Positions 6,992 to 13,624 of a DNA stretch of 15,732 nt are shown piece after piece. This stretch comes from Bacteroidales bacterium. GTDB lineage: Bacteria; Bacteroidota; Bacteroidia; Bacteroidales; JAADGE01. The translations under genes and the position numbers were made by a program. Location of the stretch: the NCBI GenBank assembly GCA_029932445.1, contig JAOZQB010000053.1, forward strand, positions 1 to 15,732, given 5' to 3'. Positions within the stretch are counted from its first letter, which is position 1; every line of letters begins with the position of its first letter. The notes beneath the pieces are model-generated. The model saw only the letters and a program-made list of their open reading frames with translations, was not told where the DNA came from and ran no database searches.

Positions 6992-7085
6992 CTAACGTAA
7001 AAATTAGTTACTGATTTTCAGTTGTTTATATTTTATTCAAATCTATCAATTTTCTCCACTTTTTCCTAACAATATTTTACGTTAG
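6992..7085. repeat. 11-bp perfect inverted repeat upstream of the secreted-protein gene
   Basis: CTAACGTAAAA (6992-7002) and TTTTACGTTAG (7075-7085) are perfect complements separated by 72 bp. The ends carry AAC/GTT like the neighbouring attC-like sites but have no spacer bases, and the inner sequence shows no long second arm. It could be a decayed recombination site or a regulatory structure. No gene lies inside. Confidence 0.45.
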
Positions 7086-7162
7086 CGAAAGGATTTAATC
7101 TGAGCTGTAGAAGTAGCTATATTAGCTTAAATCTACTACGGAAGTTCATATGTGGGGAATAA

Positions 7163-7210
7163 GGCATAACACTTGTATAAACGCAACCATTCGTTTATAA
7201 CCGTTAAAAA
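7163..7210 (-). repeat. attC-like palindrome 3, after the FKBP gene
   Basis: On the minus strand, TTTTTAAC (7203-7210) starts 3 nt after the FKBP stop. A perfect 8-bp stem CGTTTATA/TATAAACG pairs 7176-7183 with 7192-7199 around an 8-nt loop, and the element closes with GTTATGCC (7163-7170). Spacers of 3 and 5 nt separate the stem from the ends. At 48 bp it is shorter than typical attC sites. Its closing GTTATGCC is identical to that of site 2 and marks the start of the secreted-protein unit. Confidence 0.5.
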
Positions 7211-7213
7211 CGT

Positions 7214-7690
7214 TTATTTTACATCAAGCAATTCCACTTCAAAAATTAAACTTGTATATGGTTGAATTGATCCTGCTCCGCTTGATCCGTATGCCAAACT
7301 GCTCGGCATTATTAAAGTGGCTTTTCCGCCTTCTTTCATATAGGCAATACCCTCGTCCCATCCTTTAATGACTTCACCTCTGCCCAAAGTAAAATCAAAC
7401 GGTTCGTTTCTGTCATAAGACGAATCAAATTTTTCGCCGTCTAAAAAAGTTCCGGTATAATTAACAACGACAATATCTCCTGTTGTTGCCTGAGCTCCGG
7501 TTCCGGCAAGTGTTTCAATATAATACAAGCCGCTTACAGTGGGATCAACGGTAATATTATTATCATCGATATAGGTTTGCAATGTTTCAAGTTCCTTTTC
7601 TGTGTCACTTTTGCAAGAGGTGAAAAAAGAGATTAATAAAACAGAAACGCTTAATAAAATAATTCGTTTTTTTATGAGTCTATTTTTCAT
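7214..7690 (-). CDS. FKBP-type peptidyl-prolyl isomerase lipoprotein
   Basis: Exported proline isomerase and chaperone of 158 residues. The N-terminus is a lipoprotein signal with Cys26 in FFTSCKSD; the KSD after the cysteine does not match a simple inner-membrane retention rule, and the side of the envelope is not certain. A short linker precedes the FKBP domain (about 70-157). Residues aligned with the FKBP12 active site are all present: Tyr78, Phe88-Asp89, Val107-Ile108, Trp111, Tyr134 and Phe150, so activity is expected. It likely assists folding of exported proteins. The gene lies 186 bp downstream of serS with two hairpins between, so it probably has its own promoter. It may mark the chromosomal edge of the cassette-like region. 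Confidence 0.93.
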   Translation of the reverse strand: MKNRLIKKRIILLSVSVLLISFFTSCKSDTEKELETLQTYIDDNNITVDPTVSGLYYIETLAGTGAQATTGDIVVVNYTGTFLDGEKFDSSYDRNEPFDFTLGRGEVIKGWDEGIAYMKEGGKATLIMPSSLAYGSSGAGSIQPYTSLIFEVELLDVK

Positions 7691-7727
7691 AACTAATTAA
7701 TTTTTATTGTATTATGTTTTGTCATTA

Positions 7728-7752
7728 TTTTTGTTTTGCTTCGCAACAAAAA
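7728..7752. repeat. Hairpin between serS and FKBP genes
   Basis: TTTTTGTT (7728-7735) and AACAAAAA (7745-7752) are perfect complements, with a small inner GC/GC pair and bulge. It lies 35 bp from the GC-rich palindrome at 7787 and may be part of the same compound repeat. A weak terminator role for serS cannot be excluded. Confidence 0.4.
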
Positions 7753-7786
7753 CACCGCCAAAACTCTGCATTCAACTTGTTTATTA

Positions 7787-7806
7787 CCCCGAGTTAAAAC
7801 TCGGGG
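7787..7806. repeat. REP-like palindrome, second family member
   Basis: CCCCGAGTT (7787-7795) and AACTCGGGG (7798-7806) form a perfect 9-bp stem with a 2-nt loop. The layout TTACCCC...TTAA...GGGGCTG matches the palindrome at 1299-1318, with a compensating C-G to G-C change in the stem. It lies 70 bp downstream of serS and could also end serS transcription, though no T-tract follows on the minus strand. Confidence 0.6.
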
Positions 7807-7876
7807 CTGTATTCGTATCGCTGCTTCACAGTTTTATAATCACTCAACTTTTTATTTCGAGTTTTCAGAAGTTTTT

Positions 7877-9148
7877 TTAATTAATAAGGTCAAAATTAGT
7901 AAATTTTTGCAATACTTCCGGAATTTTAATTCCTTCTTCGGTATAATTATTTTCCAATAATGCAGCAACTATTCTCGGTAATGCCAAAGCACTACCGTTT
8001 AGTGTGTGTGCCGGTTGCGTTTGTTTTTCTCCGACTTTCTTAAAACGAAGTTTTAAACGGTTGGCCTGAAAAGTCTCAAAATTAGATACCGAGCTGACTT
8101 CCAGCCACTTATCCTGCCCGGCTGAATACACTTCAAAGTCATACGTGAGTGCCGAAGTAAAGCCCAAGTCTCCGCCGCACAAACGTACGATGCGATACGG
8201 AAGTTCTAATTTTTGTACCAAGGATTCAACATAAGCAACCATTTCATCGAGCGTTTCATAAGATTTATCGGGATGCTGAATTTGTACAATTTCCACTTTA
8301 TCAAATTGATGCAGTCGATTTAAACCTCTTACGTCTTTCCCGTAGGAACCGGCTTCGCGTCTGAAACAGGATGAATAGGCCGTCATTTTAATCGGAAAAT
8401 CGTCTTCTTTTAAAATAACATCACGGTATAAATTCGTAACGGGAACTTCAGCCGTCGGTATCAAAAATAATTTATCTTCGGTAACTTGATACATTTGTCC
8501 TTCTTTATCGGGAAGTTGTCCTGTTCCGAAACCGGAAGCTTCATTGATTACCAAAGGCGGCATGATTTCAGTAAATCCGGCTTTATCTGCCTCATCAAGG
8601 AAAAATGCGATTAATGCTCTTTGCAATTTTGCGCCTTTACCTTTATAAACCGGAAAACCGGCACCGGTAATTTTATTTCCGAGTTCAAAATCAATTAAAT
8701 CATAAGTATCGGCGAGTTCCCAATGCGGAACTTTTTTGCTGAGTTTCGGTATCGTTCCTCCGGCTCGAATTTCCGCATTATCTGCATCTGTTTTTCCGGC
8801 AGGAACTGAAGGATGCGGAATATTGGGTATTTCAAAAAGAATTGTTTGTAATTCAGCTTTTGCATCATTCAATTTTGCCGTTAACTCTTTTGCTTTTTCT
8901 TTTAATTCGGCAGCTTCACTTTTTGCCTTTCCGGCTTCTGCTTGTTTCCCTTCTTTAAAAAGTTGACCGATACTTTTTGCTATTTTATTTGACTGTTCCA
9001 AAGTTGCATCTAAACTACTTTGAATTTCCTTACGTTTATTATCAGTTTTAATTGCATCATGAATTAATTGACTGAAATCTTTATTTCTTACGGACAACTT
9101 TTTAATAAGTTCTTCCGGATTATTTTTAATTTGATTTAATGTAAGCAT
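7877..9148 (-). CDS. serS: Seryl-tRNA synthetase
   Basis: Class II aminoacyl-tRNA synthetase that charges tRNA-Ser (and tRNA-Sec where present) with serine. The 423-residue length is normal. The N-terminal long antiparallel coiled coil that grips the tRNA variable arm spans about 25-105 (Lys/Glu/Ala-rich). In the catalytic core are motif 1 around IMPPLVINEASGFGTG (195-210), the serine-site loop TAEVP (232-236), motif 2 FRREAGSYGKDVRGLNRLHQF (262-282) and motif 3 NGSALALPRIVAALLEN (384-400). All are intact. The start is ATG at 9148, only 18 nt after the stem of an intrinsic terminator behind rpmA. Expression therefore depends on readthrough or on a promoter inside the ribosomal-protein operon. 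Confidence 0.98.
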   Translation of the reverse strand: MLTLNQIKNNPEELIKKLSVRNKDFSQLIHDAIKTDNKRKEIQSSLDATLEQSNKIAKSIGQLFKEGKQAEAGKAKSEAAELKEKAKELTAKLNDAKAELQTILFEIPNIPHPSVPAGKTDADNAEIRAGGTIPKLSKKVPHWELADTYDLIDFELGNKITGAGFPVYKGKGAKLQRALIAFFLDEADKAGFTEIMPPLVINEASGFGTGQLPDKEGQMYQVTEDKLFLIPTAEVPVTNLYRDVILKEDDFPIKMTAYSSCFRREAGSYGKDVRGLNRLHQFDKVEIVQIQHPDKSYETLDEMVAYVESLVQKLELPYRIVRLCGGDLGFTSALTYDFEVYSAGQDKWLEVSSVSNFETFQANRLKLRFKKVGEKQTQPAHTLNGSALALPRIVAALLENNYTEEGIKIPEVLQKFTNFDLIN

Positions 9149-9160
9149 ATTCTTCAGTTT

Positions 9161-9207
9161 AATAAAAAAATCCCGTTATCGCAAACATTACGAAATAACG
9201 GGATTTT
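9161..9207 (-). terminator. Strong intrinsic terminator behind rplU-rpmA
   Basis: A perfect 13-bp stem pairs 9167-9179 with 9195-9207 (core ATCCCGTTAT), loop 15 nt. On the minus strand it runs into a T-tract (seven T, then ATT). It ends the ribosomal-protein transcript 22 bp after the rpmA stop and sits immediately in front of serS. The other strand shows four T, so weak bidirectional action is possible. Confidence 0.9.
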
Positions 9208-9228
9208 ATCATTTATAAATATTTTTTA

Positions 9229-9486
9229 TTATTCTGCGGGTTCTACGGAAACGTATGATTTATTATTTCTTTTCTTTTGAAATTTAATAATTCCGTTTGT
9301 TAAAGCAAATAATGTATGATCTTTGCCCATTCCGACATTATTTCCGGGAAAATGTTTTGTTCCTCTTTGACGAACAATAATATTTCCTGCCGTAACTTTT
9401 TGTCCTCCGTATAATTTTACACCCAGTCTTTTGCTTTCCGAATCTCTTCCGTTTCGGGTGCTGCCCATTCCTTTCTTATGTGCCAT
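9229..9486 (-). CDS. rpmA: 50S ribosomal protein L27
   Basis: Large-subunit protein whose N-terminus reaches toward the peptidyl transferase centre. The 85 residues are typical. The N-terminus MAHKKGMGSTRNGRDSESKR starts directly with the conserved AHKKG, so no cleavable Firmicutes-type leader is present. The conserved GNIIVRQRGTKHFPGNNVGMGKDHTLFAL block (34-62) is intact. It lies 26 bp behind rplU in the standard rplU-rpmA order and is followed by the terminator at 9161-9207. Confidence 0.98.
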   Translation of the reverse strand: MAHKKGMGSTRNGRDSESKRLGVKLYGGQKVTAGNIIVRQRGTKHFPGNNVGMGKDHTLFALTNGIIKFQKKRNNKSYVSVEPAE

Positions 9487-9512
9487 AATATTTTAGTTTA
9501 ATAGGTTTCTGA

Positions 9513-10235
9513 TTAAGCTTTTCCGCCGTTTAATTCGTCTTGTAACTTTTGTAATTCGTCCCATTTTCCGTCTGCTGCTAATTTAGCTTGTTTCGGCCAT
9601 GTGACAGGATCAAATCTGTTATAAGCGTTTCCGCCGGCAGCAACCAATATTTCTGATATTTTTTCAGCTTTGGCTGTTGATAATTTTTTGAATGTGTCCA
9701 TTCCTGCATCTGCCAAAATTCCGGCAATTTTAGGTCCGATACCTTCAATTTTTGTAAGTTTATCAGGTTTTGACGTTTTCGCTTCAGTTTTTTTTGTTGT
9801 TTCTTTTTTAACAACTTTTTTAACTTCGGCTTTTTTAGGAGCTTCTTTTTTAACAACTTCTTTCTTTACCTGTTCTTTAGTTTCCGGTTTTTCAGCAGTT
9901 GCTTTTTTAGCAGCAGCTTTTCCGTTTAAAGTAATGTCTTCAATTTCAATTTGAGACAAATCTTGTCGATGTCCGTTAAGTTTTTGGTAACCTTTTCTTC
10001 TTTTTTTCTTGAATACTAAAACTTTATCACCTCTCATATGAGAAAGGACTTTTGCTTTAACGACGGCACCGATTACCGTTGGTGTTCCGATGTTTACTTT
10101 TTTTCCGTCATCGGTTAATAAAACTTTGTCAAAAGTTACATTATCACCTTCTTTTTCAGCCAGTCTGTGAACAAATATTTTTTGGTCTTTTTGAACCTTA
10201 AATTGTTGTCCGGCTATTTCTACAATTGCATACAT
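9513..10235 (-). CDS. rplU: 50S ribosomal protein L21 with Lys-rich linker and helix-hairpin-helix tail
   Basis: The first 104 residues or so are ordinary L21, including the signature KKKRRKGYQKLNGHRQ (77-92), a 23S rRNA-binding large-subunit protein. Classical L21 stops there. This one runs on to 240 residues through an Ala/Lys/Glu/Thr linker (about 107-158) and a C-terminal domain (159-240) with a helix-hairpin-helix GIGP (165-168), followed by DPVTWPKQAKLAADGKWDELQKLQ. I recall tails of this type in L21 from other Bacteroidota, so this is probably lineage-specific rather than a local fusion. The tail may add a nucleic-acid contact; its role is not known to me. The start is ATG at 10235 without a Shine-Dalgarno. 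The gene is co-transcribed with rpmA. Confidence 0.96.
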   Translation of the reverse strand: MYAIVEIAGQQFKVQKDQKIFVHRLAEKEGDNVTFDKVLLTDDGKKVNIGTPTVIGAVVKAKVLSHMRGDKVLVFKKKRRKGYQKLNGHRQDLSQIEIEDITLNGKAAAKKATAEKPETKEQVKKEVVKKEAPKKAEVKKVVKKETTKKTEAKTSKPDKLTKIEGIGPKIAGILADAGMDTFKKLSTAKAEKISEILVAAGGNAYNRFDPVTWPKQAKLAADGKWDELQKLQDELNGGKA

Positions 10236-10260
10236 TTTTATATTGTTTAAATGTGTTTAA

Positions 10261-10317
10261 GAGGCGCCCGTTATTAATTCGGAACTTTTAATGCCTCGTT
10301 AAATTCTTAATTCGGGC
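10261..10317 (-). ncRNA. Predicted pseudoknot leader of the rplU-rpmA operon
   Basis: In the minus-strand leader four GC-rich blocks alternate as A-B-A'-B'. GCCCG (10313-10317) can pair with CGGGC (10266-10270), and GAGGC (10293-10297) with GCCTC (10261-10265). Because the partners interleave, the two 5-bp helices make an H-type pseudoknot, and A' and B' are directly adjacent, which would let them stack. TTAA/TTAA may extend helix A. The fold ends 25 nt before the rplU ATG, where it could affect initiation. Many ribosomal-protein operons carry autoregulatory leaders; that this is one is inference. Confidence 0.5.
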
Positions 10318-10319
10318 TG

Positions 10320-10349
10320 CAAAAATAGTTATTTTTATTAAAATACAAA
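10320..10349 (-). promoter_or_regulatory. Candidate promoter of rplU-rpmA
   Basis: On the minus strand TTTG (10346-10349) is followed after 18 bp by TATTTTTG (10320-10327), both exact consensus boxes though the spacer is 1-2 bp short. Transcription would start within or just before the first block of the pseudoknot, so the exact start decides whether helix A is complete. Confidence 0.55.
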
Positions 10350-10428
10350 TGTTTTTTCTGAATATCTTTTAAAGAAAAAAAAATAAACCTAAACGGAAAT
10401 CACAACTTGAAACAGTTTAAAACTTGAG

Positions 10429-11091
10429 TTATTTAAAATCTGAATCTTTTAATTGGTCGTTTATTATTATATTAAACCGTGAACTGTTATAAAAATTCTT
10501 AAATTGATTAAAATCCGTTTCATTTTTATCATTTAAAAAAACATCTCTGTGAAAAGCATCCTTAAAAACATGCCAAATAATTTCAGAACAAAACATGCTT
10601 GTTGTATCATCAGGATTAAAGCCGTAATCAAAAGCGATTTCTTTTTCGAGATAATATTGAGCCGCTTTCGTGATTTTTATATATTCCTCCGGTTTACAGC
10701 AATTGTACCTTACAACAATAACCGAATTTTTATGTCCGGCATCCGTAAAAGAATCAAAATCTTGAACTTGAATTCCTTCTTCAGATAAAAATGAACTTGA
10801 TTCGGAATGAATAACTTCTAATTTATTTCCTAATTTTCTGATAATTCCGCAATGCGAAATTGTATATGGTTCATCCAATTTATTAACAATATAATCCGAT
10901 ACCAAACCGTGACCGTATCGTAAAATAATATCTCCGTTATGAATTAAAGCTTTTTCGGAGCCAGGTAATATATAACTGATACGTTCTTCTTTTTTTTTCT
11001 CAATTCTGTTATATACAGTTCTGAAAATCCAAAAGCCGAGCATAAAAAATACAATCCCAAAAATCAGATATTTTATAATCTTAATTAGCAT
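10429..11091 (-). CDS. YiiX-like permuted NlpC/P60 (papain-fold) membrane-anchored protein
   Basis: Protein of 220 residues with one N-terminal transmembrane helix (about 5-25) and a basic stretch after it (RIEKKKEER), so the domain is probably held at the inner membrane; orientation is not certain. The globular part matches the YiiX/YebB permuted papain-fold family: GDIILRYGHGLVSDYIV (53-69), the catalytic-type histidine in SHCGII (His80) and the cysteine in MFCSEIIWHV (Cys168), with FDYGF before it. Family members are proposed to act on amide or acyl bonds in lipids or peptidoglycan peptides; the substrate here is unknown. An intrinsic terminator hairpin from the upstream gene ends about 9 nt before the ATG. 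The alternative downstream Met17 would cut the membrane helix. Confidence 0.8.
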   Translation of the reverse strand: MLIKIIKYLIFGIVFFMLGFWIFRTVYNRIEKKKEERISYILPGSEKALIHNGDIILRYGHGLVSDYIVNKLDEPYTISHCGIIRKLGNKLEVIHSESSSFLSEEGIQVQDFDSFTDAGHKNSVIVVRYNCCKPEEYIKITKAAQYYLEKEIAFDYGFNPDDTTSMFCSEIIWHVFKDAFHRDVFLNDKNETDFNQFKNFYNSSRFNIIINDQLKDSDFK

Positions 11092-11093
11092 AA

Positions 11094-11119
11094 TAAAAAA
11101 AGCCGGAAAAATTCCGGCT
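11094..11119 (-). terminator. Intrinsic terminator abutting the YiiX-like start codon
   Basis: Perfect 8-bp stem AGCCGGAA/TTCCGGCT (11101-11108 with 11112-11119), 3-nt loop, with a tract of T on the minus strand (11094-11101). It lies 27 bp past the DUF4878-like stop. The T-tract ends 2 nt before the next ATG, so the hairpin also occupies that gene's initiation region. Confidence 0.85.
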
Positions 11120-11146
11120 GTAAATTTAGTAAAAATTGAAAAAACA

Positions 11147-11530
11147 TTACATATCTTTTTTCATATCCACTTTCCATTTACCGTCAACTTTTTTCAACTC
11201 AACTTTTTGATCTTTTTTATCAGGTGTTGAATAAAAGCATGTTGCATTATCACCGTCAACTTTAGTTTCTCCCCATTCAATCGCATCTAAATCGCCCATT
11301 CCTGAGTCCGTATCTTGACCTTCGGGTGCCATTTTAGCCATACTTTCAATAAAACCTATCATCATACCTGTATTTTCAGTTCCGAGATCTTTTGCCTTGT
11401 CATAATTTTTGTCAGCCAATGCTTTAAAGAAATCTTTTGCAACACCTTGAGGGTTATCACCGCTGCCGCCGCAAGCTGCAAAGAAAAAAGTAAATAATAA
11501 TACAATGCCTATTCCTGTCAATTTTTTCAT
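11147..11530 (-). CDS. DUF4878-like lipoprotein (NTF2-like)
   Basis: Small exported lipoprotein of 127 residues. The signal peptide MKKLTGIGIVLLFTFFFAAC ends at Cys20, the lipidation site, followed by the Gly/Ser-rich GGSGDN linker. The rest fits a DUF4878-type NTF2-like fold: PQGVAKDFFKALADKNYDKAKDLGTENT (an alpha-helical start), then strands in DAIEWGETKVDGDNATCFYS and VELKKVDGKWKVDMKKD, the latter a typical C-terminal hairpin. The function of such proteins is not established. It lies 75 bp downstream of the outer-membrane protein gene and ends at its own terminator. It may be part of the cca operon or start from a weak promoter (TATCTTTA at 11567-11574, seven of eight consensus bases). Confidence 0.8.
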   Translation of the reverse strand: MKKLTGIGIVLLFTFFFAACGGSGDNPQGVAKDFFKALADKNYDKAKDLGTENTGMMIGFIESMAKMAPEGQDTDSGMGDLDAIEWGETKVDGDNATCFYSTPDKKDQKVELKKVDGKWKVDMKKDM

Positions 11531-11605
11531 AATAAAATAATTTAAAGTTTATAAAAATTTGGATTGTAAAGATAAAAGAAAAAATATTAATCTCCTAATA
11601 AAGTG

Positions 11606-12091
11606 TTAAAAAGCATATCCGGTACTAATAAACGGGTATACCGTCCACTTATTTTTCTCAATTCCGATTTTAAATAAAAATTTTCCTTTCGGCTTTTGAA
11701 AACGGTAAGCAAGATTCAACAAATGACTTAAGCCGGTCATGTTATCGGCAAAATCATAAATATACTGTGCTCCGATTCCTATTTCGATATGAGATGATTT
11801 TTTAAAAAATACAATTTGTCCTGTTATGGGAAAATCTATTCCTTTTTCTGTCCAATCAAGCCAAAAACCGATACCTGTTCTTCCGTTAAATTCAGCAAAT
11901 CCGACATCATAGATATTTCTTTCAAAATTTAAACATAACGGGATATAAAATTCACCCGGATTAAAGCCGATGGTTCCGTATATTGAATTTTTTTCGGATT
12001 GATTTCCGTAAACAGATTGTTCTTGCGAAAAAACTGTACTTGAGACAATTAAAATACTTAATAATAAAATTGTTTTTTTTATTATATTCAT
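11606..12091 (-). CDS. Small outer-membrane beta-barrel protein, function unknown
   Basis: Protein of 161 residues with a Sec signal peptide (1-22, ending VFSQ). The mature part alternates polar and hydrophobic residues in repeated short strands, such as IYGTIGFNPGEFYIPLCLNF, GRTGIGFWLDW, SSHIEIGIGAQYIYDF and LFKIGIEK, and ends in STGYAF. The terminal phenylalanine is the usual outer-membrane assembly signal. It is about the size of an eight-stranded barrel. I do not recognise a specific family. Its ATG lies 5 bp after the cca stop, so the two are almost certainly co-transcribed; a functional link to tRNA maturation is not implied. Confidence 0.7.
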   Translation of the reverse strand: MNIIKKTILLLSILIVSSTVFSQEQSVYGNQSEKNSIYGTIGFNPGEFYIPLCLNFERNIYDVGFAEFNGRTGIGFWLDWTEKGIDFPITGQIVFFKKSSHIEIGIGAQYIYDFADNMTGLSHLLNLAYRFQKPKGKFLFKIGIEKNKWTVYPFISTGYAF

Positions 12092-12096
12092 TTGAT

Positions 12097-13494
12097 TTAT
12101 AATAGTTTATTTTCTTTTACATATTTCAACATGTATTCATAAGCTGCATCATAATCATTCGGTATTTTTCCGTCGAGAATGGCTTCTCTTATGGCATCTT
12201 TTATTATACCTATTTGCTTTGAAGGTTTTAAATTAAAGGTTTTCATAATCAATTCACCGGTAATCGGCGGTTGCCAATTTCTGATTTTATCTTTTTCTTC
12301 AACTTCAATCATTTTTTGTCTTACCTTCTTCAAATTTTTCAGAAACAGCTTCACTTTACGTTCGTTTTTTGAAGTTATATCGGCTTCTGCCAAAGTCATT
12401 AAATCATCAGCAGTATCACCGGCTTCAAAAAGTAATCGCCTGACGGCAGAATCAGTAACTTCTTCTTTTACCAATGCAATGGGTCGAAGATGCAGTAATA
12501 CCAATTTCTGAACATAAGCCATTTTTTCGTTCATAGGAAGTCGCATCTTTTTAAAAATTTCGGGTATCATTTTTTTTCCGACAAACTCGTGCGAATGAAA
12601 TGTCCAACCGTTTTCGGTAAAACGTTTAACGGCAGGTTTGGCTATATCATGCAGAATGGCAGCCCATCGCAACCATAAATTGTCTGTTTTTTCTGAAATA
12701 TTATCCAATACTTGTAAGGTGTGCAAAAAGTTATCTTTATGACTTAATCCGTTTCGAGTCTCAACGCCTTTCAAAGCAACAAATTCCGGAAAAATATATT
12801 CTAATAAACCAACACTGTCCAATATTTTAAACCCTCGCGACGGCTTATCCGAAAGAATAATTTTATTTAATTCATCACTGATGCGTTCTTGTGAAATAAT
12901 TTTGATACGGTCTTTATTTTCTTTTAAAGCTCTGAAAGTTCTCTGGAAAATTTCATAATTCAATTGACAGGCAAAGCGAACGGCTCGCATCATTCGTAAA
13001 GGGTCATCCGAAAACGTGATATCCGGGTCGAGAGGTGTTCGGATAATTTTATTTCTGATATCTTCCAAACCTTCGAAAGGGTCGAGCAATTTGCCGTATG
13101 TTTCCGGATGCAAACTGATTGCCAAAGCATTTACCGTTAAATCTCTTCTGTTTTGGTCATCTTCCAAAGTGCCTTCTTCCACTGCCGGTTTTCTGGAATC
13201 TTTGCTGTAGGATTCTTTTCTGGCACCGACAAACTCGTATTCAACACCTTTATATTTGAACATTGCCGTTCCGAAACGTTTAAAAACCGTAACTTTCGGC
13301 TTACCGGGAAGTTCTTTAGCAACAGCTTCCGCCAACTTAATTCCGTTACCGATAATCACAATATCCACATCTTTCGAAGGGCGTTTCATAATTAAATCAC
13401 GCACATATCCGCCGATAACATATACCTGCAAATCCGCTTTGCCGGCAAGGGTTTTAATAATGTCGAATATCGGAAGTGTAAGTTTGTCTTTCAT
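12097..13494 (-). CDS. cca: CCA tRNA nucleotidyltransferase with HD domain
   Basis: Class II nucleotidyltransferase that builds or repairs the 3' CCA of tRNAs. Numbering is from the ATG at 13494 (465 residues); a TTG at 13512 would add six residues with no support. Head motifs GGYVRD (28-33) and the catalytic DVD (42-44) are followed by RRDLTVNALA (116-125), DPLRMMRAVRFA (164-175), the nucleotide-reading ER motif in QERISDE (202-208), and then an HD domain with H258 (FLHTLQ) and HD at 282-283 (HDIAKP). Both domains look intact. HD-containing CCA enzymes may also have phosphatase or phosphodiesterase activity; whether that holds here is not shown. The gene is followed after 5 bp by an outer-membrane protein gene. 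Confidence 0.95.
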   Translation of the reverse strand: MKDKLTLPIFDIIKTLAGKADLQVYVIGGYVRDLIMKRPSKDVDIVIIGNGIKLAEAVAKELPGKPKVTVFKRFGTAMFKYKGVEYEFVGARKESYSKDSRKPAVEEGTLEDDQNRRDLTVNALAISLHPETYGKLLDPFEGLEDIRNKIIRTPLDPDITFSDDPLRMMRAVRFACQLNYEIFQRTFRALKENKDRIKIISQERISDELNKIILSDKPSRGFKILDSVGLLEYIFPEFVALKGVETRNGLSHKDNFLHTLQVLDNISEKTDNLWLRWAAILHDIAKPAVKRFTENGWTFHSHEFVGKKMIPEIFKKMRLPMNEKMAYVQKLVLLHLRPIALVKEEVTDSAVRRLLFEAGDTADDLMTLAEADITSKNERKVKLFLKNLKKVRQKMIEVEEKDKIRNWQPPITGELIMKTFNLKPSKQIGIIKDAIREAILDGKIPNDYDAAYEYMLKYVKENKLL

Positions 13495-13624
13495 TTGTGA
13501 GCAAAGAAACAAAAAGTTTAATTAAGAAAAAAGCAAAATTTTTGAAAATTTGTTCGGCATGCATAGTAATTTTAAAAATAAATTGATACTTTCACATAAT
13601 TTATTTGATTAAAAATTTATAGAT

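Noticed and set aside
9578..9856. Lys-rich second reading frame inside rplU
   Set aside because: It arises from the AAA/AAG-rich linker of L21 read in another frame; no start-site support or separate function.
13495..13512. TTG-initiated longer form of cca
   Set aside because: The six extra residues are not part of the conserved head domain and the ATG at 13494 places GGYVRD at the usual distance from the start.
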